64,000 nucleotides of DNA, taken from assembly GCA_028278625.1 (NCBI GenBank), contig JANQDY010000272.1:1-64000 (forward strand), written 5' to 3'. This document shows, piece by piece, positions 24,633 to 33,749 of this stretch. The position numbers and the translations under genes are program-made. This DNA comes from Thermodesulfobacteriota bacterium (lineage in GTDB: Bacteria > Desulfobacterota > DSM-4660 > Desulfatiglandales > Desulfatiglandaceae). The notes under the pieces were generated by a model. That model had not been told where the DNA came from. It did no database searches and worked only from the letters and a program-made list of their open reading frames with translations. Within the stretch, counting starts at the first letter, position 1. Each line of letters begins with the position of its first letter.

Positions 24633-26390
24633 TTATACTGTCTGGCTTTTCCGTTTAATTTTGCGCCAGAGTGTGGTGGGGTGTATTCCCAGAGATTTGG
24701 CCGCCAGATCAATCGTGTTGTAGCGTTTTAGGGCTTCCTGGATCAACCGGTCCTCATAGTCTGCCATTGCGGCCTTGAGCCCAAGTCCTCCGGATGAGCT
24801 TCCTCTGTGCAGCCGGCGCCGCATTGCCCGGGGAAGGTCCGCCTCCGTAATGGTCTGTCCGTCGCTCATGACAACCATCCGTTCCACCAGGTTTATCAGT
24901 TCCCGCACGTTTCCGGGATAGTGATAGGTCATCACACGCTCCAAGACTTCCGGGTGCATTTGTTTTTGAATGCCTTTGGTTTGACGGATTTCCTCCAGGG
25001 TTTTCAATACCAGAAGCGGAACATCCTCACGACGCTCCCGCAGGGGCGGAATGTTGATGGGGACCACGCTGAGCCGGTAGTAAAGGTCTTCCCTGAAATG
25101 TCCCTGTTTCAACAGCTGATGTAAGTCGCGGTTCGTGGCTGCGATGATGTTTACATCCACTTTGATTGACGTGGTGCTGCCCAGGCGGGTGAAAACCTTT
25201 TCATCAATCACCTGCAACAGCTTCACCTGCATGGCAAGGGTCAGTTCGCCCACCTCGTCAAAAAAGACCGTACCCCCATTCCCCGCTTCGATGAGCCCTG
25301 CTTTTCCTTTGGAAAGGGCACCCGTGAAGGCGCCTTGCTCATATCCGAAGAGTTCGCTCTCCATCAGCGATTCGGGGATGGCGGCGCAATTGATCTTCGT
25401 AAATGGCTTGTCCTTGCGGGGGCCCATGTTGTGAATGACGCGGGCCAGCATGCTTTTTCCAACGCCCGATTCACCTCTGATGAGGACCTGGGCCTCAAAG
25501 TCGGCCACTTTGATGGCTTTCTTGACCACATCGGTCATGGCCTTGCTTTTGGCCACCATACCCCTTAGGGCATGCTCGTATTGATCCTGTTCCTTCAGGG
25601 ATTGATGGTAGCGTTCGGACAAAAGTCTTACCTTGTCCAGTTCATTTTTGAGCTCGGTGAGGGCGGTGATATCGCGAACATTGGATATGACAAGGGCGAT
25701 CTCTCCCTGGTCATCGAATATGGGAGAACCGGTGACCAGAACGCGTTTCCCCCCTTGGATGTTCTGCATGATACTGACACGCTCTTTTTTTTCCAAAACA
25801 TCCAGGGTTACCGAATGATCCAATACCCCTTCCTGCACGAGATCCCACATGAATCGACCCAGCAAACGGCCGCGGTCCAAACCGGTAATGTTTTCATAGG
25901 CCTGGTTAACGCGAAGGGTTTTGCCCCGGTGGTCGGCCAGATACATGCCGTCCTGGGAGTTTTCAAAAATGGCTTCAAGCTCACGCACGAGTCCGCGATA
26001 GCTTTCCAATTGAGAGACAATGGCCTCGTATTCGGAGATATCCTGAAATACACTGAAAAGGCCGATCACCCGTCCGTTGTCCAGGATGGGACTGCGATTG
26101 GCGATGATGGTGGTCTGCTGGATTTCCAGACGTACCCCGATTTGGGGATCACCGGTTTCAAGAATCCGCTTCATGTCCGGCCACGTTTCGGGGCGGAGCT
26201 CGGAAATGTGCAGTCCCACCGGTGAAACCGGGTCGTTGAAGATACGTATGGCCGCCTTGTTGTAGACCACTATTTTCCCTCTTCGATCAATGATGACCAT
26301 ACCGTTGTGGGCAGCATCAAAAAGGGATGCCATCTGCCTGGCAATCAGGAGCAGGCTTATTTCTTCATGATCCTTTAACATTCGGCTCAT
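24633..26390 (-). CDS. Sigma-54-dependent transcriptional activator with PAS sensor domains
   Basis: A 585-residue bacterial enhancer-binding protein. Two N-terminal PAS domains (about 15-120 and 140-250, the first with IVVYNKAAIRIF, the second with ENITGLDRGRLLG) replace a receiver domain, so it senses a small molecule or redox state directly. A short coiled coil follows. The AAA+ domain has Walker A GESGVGKS, the sigma-54 loop GAFTGA, and Walker B TVFFDEVGEL. The C-terminal Fis-type HTH ends near the last residues (AAKSLGIHPTTLWRKIKR). The start is uncertain: TTG 26396, ATG 26390 or ATG 26381. It is probably the regulator of the adjacent catabolic operon. Confidence 0.92.
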   Translation of the reverse strand: MSRMLKDHEEISLLLIARQMASLFDAAHNGMVIIDRRGKIVVYNKAAIRIFNDPVSPVGLHISELRPETWPDMKRILETGDPQIGVRLEIQQTTIIANRSPILDNGRVIGLFSVFQDISEYEAIVSQLESYRGLVRELEAIFENSQDGMYLADHRGKTLRVNQAYENITGLDRGRLLGRFMWDLVQEGVLDHSVTLDVLEKKERVSIMQNIQGGKRVLVTGSPIFDDQGEIALVISNVRDITALTELKNELDKVRLLSERYHQSLKEQDQYEHALRGMVAKSKAMTDVVKKAIKVADFEAQVLIRGESGVGKSMLARVIHNMGPRKDKPFTKINCAAIPESLMESELFGYEQGAFTGALSKGKAGLIEAGNGGTVFFDEVGELTLAMQVKLLQVIDEKVFTRLGSTTSIKVDVNIIAATNRDLHQLLKQGHFREDLYYRLSVVPINIPPLRERREDVPLLVLKTLEEIRQTKGIQKQMHPEVLERVMTYHYPGNVRELINLVERMVVMSDGQTITEADLPRAMRRRLHRGSSSGGLGLKAAMADYEDRLIQEALKRYNTIDLAAKSLGIHPTTLWRKIKRKSQTV

Positions 26391-26540
26391 TTCCAATGTC
26401 GGACTGAAATAAAACAGACTGTTCCATGATAACGGCCATTATTGCAAGCTTTTTTTGTAATGGCGAGATTCCTCTTGCGCTCAAACATGGCCCGATGCTA
26501 TTGAAGGGCCCATGAAATAACACTGAGAAGGAGCGGATTG

Positions 26541-27179
26541 ATGGCCGACATAAAAGCATTGAAGGATCGGGTTGAGGCGCTGAGGCATCGCAACTGGGAC
26601 CGGACCGGCATCGAAAAGAGATTGAACGCCTTTATTGAAGAGGGAATCCCTGAAAAGCGCCTTGATAAGGGGGCCATCTTGGCTAAAAGGGAAGAGATTC
26701 TGGACCGGGTGCAATTGCGGGGTGAGGAATATGAATATGCCACCCACAACTGCGCCAAAGGATCGGCCCTGGCCATTATGGATGAGTTCGGTCTGGGAAA
26801 GGACATGGAAATCATCAAGGGCCTGTCACCTTTTCCCGGCTTCGGCATGACCGGCTGGATCTGTGGCGGCGTCACGGGGGGGCTCATGGGGTTGGGTCTT
26901 TACTTCGGCAGCAATGACGCAATGGATTATGGGGCCACGGGTCGCGCCATGACGGCGGCCCGCAAATTCATTCCCCGTTTCAAAGAGGTCATGGGGAGCA
27001 TTCTCTGCCCTGAAATCCATGAGGAAGTGATCTTTGATCGTTATATGGACCCAAGGGCCAGCGAAGATAATTTTGAGGCTTTCAAGGCGGCCCAGGGCTA
27101 TGAAAGATGTGCACTCCCCCCGGGTGTTGGCGCCAGGATTGCCGCCCAAATCATCATCGAGAGCATTGAAGCGACGTGA
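26541..27179 (+). CDS. C_GCAxxG_C_C family putative redox protein
   Basis: A 212-residue protein of the family named for its spaced cysteines, common in anaerobes and thought to be redox-active. Visible features are NCAKGSALAIMDEFGL, the glycine-rich ICGGVTGGLMGLGL, and later cysteines in ILCPEIH and YERCALPPG. AAGGAG lies 7 nt before the ATG at 26541. It is divergent from the sigma-54 activator gene, 150 bp away, so the two may share a control region. The family has no firmly established reaction. Confidence 0.8.
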   Translation: MADIKALKDRVEALRHRNWDRTGIEKRLNAFIEEGIPEKRLDKGAILAKREEILDRVQLRGEEYEYATHNCAKGSALAIMDEFGLGKDMEIIKGLSPFPGFGMTGWICGGVTGGLMGLGLYFGSNDAMDYGATGRAMTAARKFIPRFKEVMGSILCPEIHEEVIFDRYMDPRASEDNFEAFKAAQGYERCALPPGVGARIAAQIIIESIEAT

Positions 27180-27210
27180 GGAAGGTTCTTAAGAAAATCC
27201 TTTTCATCCC

Positions 27211-30200
27211 TCAATAATCATAGTTCCAGTTGAATCCGATTCCCGCGCCTGACTTGGTGCCGGCCTTGCTTTCCACCGTGAAGTTGGGGGTGACGTCCAC
27301 TTCCACGATCACGTCCTGTTTTGCGTCGGTCAGGTCCTGTTCAACGCCCACATAGATCCGTTCCGTGACGTATTTCCCGAGGGTTACGCTGGGACCGGTG
27401 CTCCCTTCGTCGCCATCGCCACTGTTCTTGCCGTTTTCATCTCCGCCGCTGAAACCGATGCGATCAAGACCCAAGAAGCTTCTCGTCTTGCCCAGCACGT
27501 CCGGTCCGTACCCGCCGGCCAGCTGATTCACCGAATAGGCCAGCTGCAGGGCTTGAAAGGTGTTCAACTTGGCCACCGACTGTCCAAAAAGAATCTGTGC
27601 CATGATTTCATCCTGGGGCAGGGTGGGCTGGGAAGAGAGCTTCAATCTGAAGGCGTCCGCAGGCCCGGAAACATCAACCTTTGCGGTGATTTCGCCCGCA
27701 TCCACTTCCGTATTGATATTCAGAAACGGAACAGGGGGCGCCGAACCATCAAAGGCGATTTGGCCGCTGGTGACGTTAAAGGTGCGTGAAAGGCATAAAA
27801 AAGTCCCCTTGACCACGTCCAAAGACCCCCGGATCACAGGGTTGCTGACAGGACCCTTTGCCGTCAGTTGCCCTTTGAATTCCACATCCAGCCCGCGGCC
27901 CCGAACGAAGAACTTGTTGGGGATATTGATCCCCAAATCCATTTGAATGTTCATGGATTCCTTTTTGCCTTGTGATGGCGCCTGTTTAGCCGCCGGGTCA
28001 TTGATGCGCCTAACGGGAATAACCGGTACATCGGGGGGAAACCTTTTGGGTATGGCGATTTCCGTCCGTTCAAGATCGATTTTTCCCGTGAGATCCATTC
28101 GATCCTTGTTCCCTTTGATTTTCAGGTTTCCACCGGCGGTCACGGAAAGGGTTTCCTTTCTTAAAAGCGTGGCCGATTTCATGGCCAGGGCGATGTTGGC
28201 TGCAAAAGGAGGGTCCACATCCGTCTGACCGTTCAGGGAAACGGTTCCCGTACCGCCATCAGTGGCAGAGAGGCGGGTCAGTTTCAAAATCCTTCCTTCC
28301 GCATCCAGACGCCCCTCGATGCGGTCCAGCAATACCCCCTGTTCCGCATTTTCATAACGGCCTTGAGAGATGGTGACGCCGCCGTTCAAGGCCCATTTCT
28401 CAATGGATCCGCCGACCCCCAATGCGATGTCAAGCTTACCCCGAATGCTCTGGTCACTCATGGCGGGAAACGTCTGAAGCACGGCCAGATCGAAGTTTCC
28501 CAAGAGCTTTCCCTCGAGTCTGCCGCTCTTCTCAAGATCAAAGACAAAAGGTTTGAGGGAGATGTGTGCCGGTAGGCTGCCATTGACCTTAAAAGGGGTT
28601 TTGCCAAGGCCAGAGAGTTCAAGGTCCGCCAGCAGCCGGTTGCCGTCCCTTCTGGTGTTGAGCTTTGCGTTCAGCAAAATTGGCTTGGCGCCATCCCGGC
28701 CCATGATTTTATACTCTTTTACATGTAGGCCCAACCGCACCCCGGGATCTCCAAGGGGGCCCGAAAGATCGACCTTGAGATCCGCGCTGCCGTCCATGTC
28801 CTGACCCACGAAAGGTTCCAGGAGAGACAGAGGCAGATCGGCAACCTGAATTTTGGCTGTCACGACTTTCTGATCCATTTTTGCATCGGCCCGAATGATC
28901 CCTTTGTCCATTTTCAATTGAAGATCATCCAGTGACATCCGCCCATCATCTCCATAGGTCAGCAAGGCCGGCTTTTGAAGATGGATTTTCAGGTTTTCAT
29001 ACCCTGCTTTCATGGCTTCAAGACGGACCCGCCAGAGGTTTTTTTTGCCGGCTCTCACTTTCGTGTAGAGGAAAAAGGGGGCGCCGGCAGGGGTGTGGTT
29101 TTCGGTGTGGACAATTCCCTTGGTTTCAAGGGTTATTTCAGCATCCTGCAAAGATCCTCCGGCCCCCAGGTTCAGGGTTTCAATCCGCGAATTCCCCAAC
29201 GGCATGCCGGTGGCCGTGATCTTTACCCTGCCGTCCATTTTCTTGATGTCGTTCAAGCGGGCCTTAACCCTAACGTCCTTTGCCCCATGGTCCTGGTACT
29301 TAAGGTCTTTGAATTGTGCATCAAGGATCAGGGACGGAGTCCCTCCCGGGGCATTGGGTTTGCCGGTTTCAATCTGAAAGAACCCCTTCCCTCCAGCCGC
29401 CATGCCGGTGAGGGCCCGGACCATTTCGAGGGAGTCTATTTTGCCTTTGACGGTACCGCCAAAATCTTGCGTCCCTGGGGTGAGATGAACGGATGCATCC
29501 ACATGGATGCCCGGCACCTGAACCGTGGCCCCTTTGACAGAGAGTTTCTTACCGTTCCAGGCAAAATCGCTTTTCACGGTAAGGGGCTGGTTCATGGCAA
29601 ACGCCTTTAAACGAATGTCGCCCGAGGGCTTTTTCGGCAGACCGCCAACATCAAGCCGGGTTTCCATCTTTCTGATTTCCAGATCGTTCATCCGGAGTTC
29701 AGGGGAATCAAGGGCCACCCGGGCTTGGAAGTCGTTGAACGCTCCTCTGATCCTCCCCTTGCTTTTTATTCTCCCAATGGGAAGATCCTTTACTTTTGCC
29801 ATCCCTTTGCCGGAATGATCGAGATCCAGTTCGTAGGTCGCATCAAACCGACGCTCTTTTGGGTTCAGCCACCCGCCAGATGCCAGTTGGACTTGAGACC
29901 CTCTGAGCACCATTGATTTCAGGTTGATCCGCTCTCCTCTCATTTCAGCGTCGGCGGCCAACGTCACTTCGGGCCCTGCCAAAGCGTTCGCTTCCGGCGG
30001 CAATCCGCTCAGCCGTGAAAGGGCCAGGTTCAGTTGCGCCACCGTGTTTTCCAGTCCCGTCCCTTTCACGTTGGCGTCCAGGGTAAGACGGCCGTCCAGC
30101 TTCGGCGTGCCAGGGGGCAGAAGTGCCGCAATATGCTCCGCATGAACCTTGAGATTTCCTGAAAACCGTTTATTTAAAGGGTCCAGAAGGGCATTTTCCG

Positions 30201-31686
30201 CAAGCACATCCAATCCCGGTACTGCCAGTTTCAGGGACTTCACCTGCCAGGAGGCAAAATCGGGGCTCCGGGCATCAATCTCTATTTTAAGGGGACCTGT
30301 GAGCTTTGGGGTCTGCCGTGTCTTCAGTTCCCGTGCATCCAGGGCAACCCTAAAGCTTTTGAGTCCCTTAAACCCCTTTAAAAACAGTGCCCGCATGTTC
30401 AATGCGGTCCCGTTTATGCTGGCTTCCTCTGCTGTTAATCCCTCAACGGTGGTTGAGAGGCCCACCTTTGGTTCCATGAAATGTCCGACAGCGGATATGT
30501 CCATAGGTCCCGCTTTCTCAATGGATATTCCGGTTTCAGCCAGAAACGGGCTGGGGTCTACTCCCGCAATTCGGGCCCGCAAGTCCATTTCTTCAGCTTT
30601 CAGATCGGCCGTTCCCCTTAGATCGATGTCTATCTCGCCGCTTTTGATCTCCAGCCGGTCCAGTTGGACCGACTTTTCCGGCGAAATGGAAGCATTTAAC
30701 GCCAGATCAATTTCTTGAGACGTCAGTATCTTGGTCACCTGGGGGGGCACAATCCGGTTGTCCGGTGTAATCTTCCCTGTTAACGCCAGGGAGGTCGATT
30801 CTCTTCGACCGATGTCATAAATAAGATCGGTTTTTCCATATCCCCCCATCTTAAGTTTCAGATTTCCTTTGATATGGGATAAGGATCCTTTTGCTGCCGC
30901 CGTTAATTTAATCCCTTCAAGATCTTTCAAACCCGTGAGACCGGCAACCAAGCCACCCCCCGCTTCATGGTAGGCCACATTCGCCGCCAACTCCCCGTTG
31001 TTCAAATGGTAAACCGCTTTCAGCACGAAGGCATTGTCTCCGCTCTTAAGATCTTTCAGGGTGGCGTCCAAGGCGACACGCTCTTTGGCGGTTTTCACCT
31101 GCGATTTTAGCGTAAAGCGCATGGGCCTGCCTGCCAGCGCTTCCCCCAGGTCGATACGCTCAAGGGCGATTTCCCGAACCAGCACGGGGGGAAGGGAAAG
31201 AGGGGCTGTTTCTCCTGTGGGCCCTTGCTTCATAACGGTGGTTTTTTGGGATTGGGGCAGGCGGGAAACCGTCAGATGATCCATCAGAAGCCATTTGACC
31301 GTGAGCCGTCCCGAGATCAGTTCCCATGGATTCATGGCAAAATCGAACCTGTCGATACTGAGCCAGGGCCCTTTCTTGTCGGAGATGGTTGCTTCTTCAA
31401 AGGTGATGGCAAAAGGAAGAAGGCCGTTAAGTCCCTTCAGCCGGACCTGATAATCGTCCGTCTCGGCGGTGATGTGGGCCACCAGTTTGGCCAGCTGCTC
31501 TTTGGCCCAGGGCGTCTGAAGCCCGCCCCAGAGAAGCAGGATCAGCGCTAAAAAGCCGGCCACCGTCAGCAAGGTCCATTTGAGAAGGCGACGGATGACG
31601 GATGACCTTTTGCGGACGGAATCCCGGCTTTTGTCCTCCGCTCTCCCTCTGCTATCCGCCTTCTTTCCTCCGTTACCATCTGCCAT
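27211..31686 (-). CDS. tamB: TamB-like translocation and assembly module (AsmA/DUF490 family)
   Basis: A 1491-residue envelope protein. A basic N-terminus and a single membrane anchor (about 28-50) precede a very long repetitive beta-rich region of the bridge-like lipid-transfer type. The C-terminal DUF490 domain shows the family feature of a conserved segment near GSLDVVKG and an end rich in aromatic residues. It spans the periplasm and works with the outer-membrane partner TamA, encoded 40 nt upstream, in outer-membrane protein insertion or phospholipid transport. It is the last gene of the minus-strand block and is convergent with the C_GCAxxG_C_C gene. Confidence 0.92.
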   Translation of the reverse strand: MADGNGGKKADSRGRAEDKSRDSVRKRSSVIRRLLKWTLLTVAGFLALILLLWGGLQTPWAKEQLAKLVAHITAETDDYQVRLKGLNGLLPFAITFEEATISDKKGPWLSIDRFDFAMNPWELISGRLTVKWLLMDHLTVSRLPQSQKTTVMKQGPTGETAPLSLPPVLVREIALERIDLGEALAGRPMRFTLKSQVKTAKERVALDATLKDLKSGDNAFVLKAVYHLNNGELAANVAYHEAGGGLVAGLTGLKDLEGIKLTAAAKGSLSHIKGNLKLKMGGYGKTDLIYDIGRRESTSLALTGKITPDNRIVPPQVTKILTSQEIDLALNASISPEKSVQLDRLEIKSGEIDIDLRGTADLKAEEMDLRARIAGVDPSPFLAETGISIEKAGPMDISAVGHFMEPKVGLSTTVEGLTAEEASINGTALNMRALFLKGFKGLKSFRVALDARELKTRQTPKLTGPLKIEIDARSPDFASWQVKSLKLAVPGLDVLAENALLDPLNKRFSGNLKVHAEHIAALLPPGTPKLDGRLTLDANVKGTGLENTVAQLNLALSRLSGLPPEANALAGPEVTLAADAEMRGERINLKSMVLRGSQVQLASGGWLNPKERRFDATYELDLDHSGKGMAKVKDLPIGRIKSKGRIRGAFNDFQARVALDSPELRMNDLEIRKMETRLDVGGLPKKPSGDIRLKAFAMNQPLTVKSDFAWNGKKLSVKGATVQVPGIHVDASVHLTPGTQDFGGTVKGKIDSLEMVRALTGMAAGGKGFFQIETGKPNAPGGTPSLILDAQFKDLKYQDHGAKDVRVKARLNDIKKMDGRVKITATGMPLGNSRIETLNLGAGGSLQDAEITLETKGIVHTENHTPAGAPFFLYTKVRAGKKNLWRVRLEAMKAGYENLKIHLQKPALLTYGDDGRMSLDDLQLKMDKGIIRADAKMDQKVVTAKIQVADLPLSLLEPFVGQDMDGSADLKVDLSGPLGDPGVRLGLHVKEYKIMGRDGAKPILLNAKLNTRRDGNRLLADLELSGLGKTPFKVNGSLPAHISLKPFVFDLEKSGRLEGKLLGNFDLAVLQTFPAMSDQSIRGKLDIALGVGGSIEKWALNGGVTISQGRYENAEQGVLLDRIEGRLDAEGRILKLTRLSATDGGTGTVSLNGQTDVDPPFAANIALAMKSATLLRKETLSVTAGGNLKIKGNKDRMDLTGKIDLERTEIAIPKRFPPDVPVIPVRRINDPAAKQAPSQGKKESMNIQMDLGINIPNKFFVRGRGLDVEFKGQLTAKGPVSNPVIRGSLDVVKGTFLCLSRTFNVTSGQIAFDGSAPPVPFLNINTEVDAGEITAKVDVSGPADAFRLKLSSQPTLPQDEIMAQILFGQSVAKLNTFQALQLAYSVNQLAGGYGPDVLGKTRSFLGLDRIGFSGGDENGKNSGDGDEGSTGPSVTLGKYVTERIYVGVEQDLTDAKQDVIVEVDVTPNFTVESKAGTKSGAGIGFNWNYDY

Positions 31687-31726
31687 CTGTCTTAAAAACT
31701 CCTAAATCCGCTCGAACATTCCCCAA

Positions 31727-33643
31727 TCAAAAGGATTGTCCGATGCTGATATAAAACTGATAATCGCTGTCAACGCCTTCTCTTTTTCTTAAGGGAACGG
31801 CAATATCCAGCCGAACAGGCCCGATGGTGGTGTAATACCGAAACCCGAGGCCCGCTCCGAAGAGCATTTCCTGATCACCGAAATCGGGGACCGTGTCAAG
31901 GTAAGCGGTTCCGGCGTCAATAAAAGGGACCAACCCAAAGGACTCGGTAATTTTGAAGCGCAATTCCAGGGACCCCGTAAGCATGGAGAGACCGCCTATG
32001 GGCGTATTTCCCACCAAAGGCCCGGCCATCTGATATCCGTACCCGCGCACGGAACCGCCGCCGCCGGGATAAAACCGGAGATCCGCCGGCATTTCGTCGT
32101 GATCGATGCCGTATATCTGGCCGAATGCGGCCCGAAGTGCCAGTACAATCCAGTCACCGCGATTGAAGTTGAAATAGGTGCTGGCCCCCAGGATATAACG
32201 GAAGAAGCGGATGTCGCTCTGGGAGACGTCCTGGTATGGGGCCATTCCGAGGGAGACATGATATCCCTGAATGGGGTTCAGGACGTTCTTTCTCGTGTCC
32301 AGATCAGCCGTTAAAGGCACATAAAAAAGATGGTACGTGTTGCGTTCATCGTAAGCATTTTCCTTAACCCGGGACAGACGAAAACCCAATCCGCCTCCCG
32401 CACTGAAGGTTTTGGTGAATTGCTGCTGCAGCATGACCGTCGTATCCACCGAAGTGGCATCATAGGCGTCGGTGGTTTCATCGTTGAATTGAATCTGGGA
32501 AATGAAGGTGTTGTCCCGGTTCAGGAACATGGGTTTATCAAAACGAAAGGCGGCCGTCCTTGTTTCCTTATTCAAAATAGCGCTGATGGTCAGTTTTTCC
32601 GCCATGCCGAAAAGGTTCCTGTGGACCCAACTGCCGTTGAACCCTGGGCCGTAATCGGTGGTGTATTCCAGACCCAGACGGATCGTTCGACGGGCTCTCT
32701 CGTTCAGTTGAACGGTCATGGGCAGCAATCCTTTGTCATTGACCGTGTCCGGATTCTTGAAGGAGACAGCCGCAAAAAGATTGGTATCAAAAAGCGTTTG
32801 GCGCGCCTCTTTGACGAGACGGATGTCGTAGGGTTCACCTTCTTTCCAGGGTATCAGTTCGTATACGTATTTATCCTTGAGACGTTTGAGACCCGTCACC
32901 CGGGTGACGCCAAATCGAGCGTAGGGTCCCGGTGATACCTTATATGTGACCTCCACCTGGTCTGTCTTAAAATCGGCGATGACGTCCCGGTGGCTGATTT
33001 TTGGAAAGGGGTATCCATTTTCCTTGTAGCGCGTCAGGATGGCTTCTCCTGCATTCACCACGAGCCGTGCGCTATAGGGTGCGCCTTCTACGAGACCCAC
33101 CGATTCGGGCGTGGGCGGAGAGAGAGCCCCCTCTTTTGTTCCCGGAGCCACAGCAATTTCGAGTTTTGAGTAGGTGAACCGGGGACCCAGGTCCACGTTA
33201 AAGCGGACGACGGCGGGATTTGCCGCAGGCGGCATGGCCGATGCATCAGATTCAGTGTTATCCGCTTTTTCGTTGACTTGTTGCTGCCTGTCTCTGCCGC
33301 TGTCACTTCCGGGTGGGATGATTTCAAGGGTCACACGACCTCTGAAATAGCCAAAGGACCTCAAAACCTTCTCCATTTCCGGAAGATCTCCCTCACCCCG
33401 CCGTCTCAAAAGGGCCAGGCTTTTGGGAGGGTCATTTTTTTTTTGAACCGCAAGGGAGACTTCTTCAAGGAGTTTTCGAACCGGACTTGTTTCCAATTCC
33501 TTGCCCTTGATTTCCACCATATAAGGGATGCCGTCCTTTTTCTTAGCGGCGGTTTCAGCCCATGGGGAAGACCAAGGAAAAAGGCCCAGGCAAAATGTCC
33601 CCAGAAGTGCCAACAGAGGTGTGATTAGAAAACGCTCAGGCAT
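31727..33643 (-). CDS. tamA: TamA-like Omp85 outer-membrane protein
   Basis: A 638-residue Omp85 family protein. A signal peptide (about 1-30) is followed by periplasmic POTRA domains (about 45-310) and a 16-strand barrel of the bacterial surface antigen family. The barrel contains the GGGGSVRGYGYQ loop that corresponds to the conserved (V/I)RGY motif, and the protein ends in an aromatic residue (Phe) as expected for BAM-dependent insertion. It is paired with the tamB-like gene directly downstream. Confidence 0.92.
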   Translation of the reverse strand: MPERFLITPLLALLGTFCLGLFPWSSPWAETAAKKKDGIPYMVEIKGKELETSPVRKLLEEVSLAVQKKNDPPKSLALLRRRGEGDLPEMEKVLRSFGYFRGRVTLEIIPPGSDSGRDRQQQVNEKADNTESDASAMPPAANPAVVRFNVDLGPRFTYSKLEIAVAPGTKEGALSPPTPESVGLVEGAPYSARLVVNAGEAILTRYKENGYPFPKISHRDVIADFKTDQVEVTYKVSPGPYARFGVTRVTGLKRLKDKYVYELIPWKEGEPYDIRLVKEARQTLFDTNLFAAVSFKNPDTVNDKGLLPMTVQLNERARRTIRLGLEYTTDYGPGFNGSWVHRNLFGMAEKLTISAILNKETRTAAFRFDKPMFLNRDNTFISQIQFNDETTDAYDATSVDTTVMLQQQFTKTFSAGGGLGFRLSRVKENAYDERNTYHLFYVPLTADLDTRKNVLNPIQGYHVSLGMAPYQDVSQSDIRFFRYILGASTYFNFNRGDWIVLALRAAFGQIYGIDHDEMPADLRFYPGGGGSVRGYGYQMAGPLVGNTPIGGLSMLTGSLELRFKITESFGLVPFIDAGTAYLDTVPDFGDQEMLFGAGLGFRYYTTIGPVRLDIAVPLRKREGVDSDYQFYISIGQSF

Positions 33644-33749
33644 GTGAAATTTCTTGTATGTGGATCTCCAAGGAAAAATGATGCAAGCATCTGAAACACG
33701 AGATGAATGACTATCTCAGAATTGTGTGCTTTTTTCAATCTTCTTTCTC

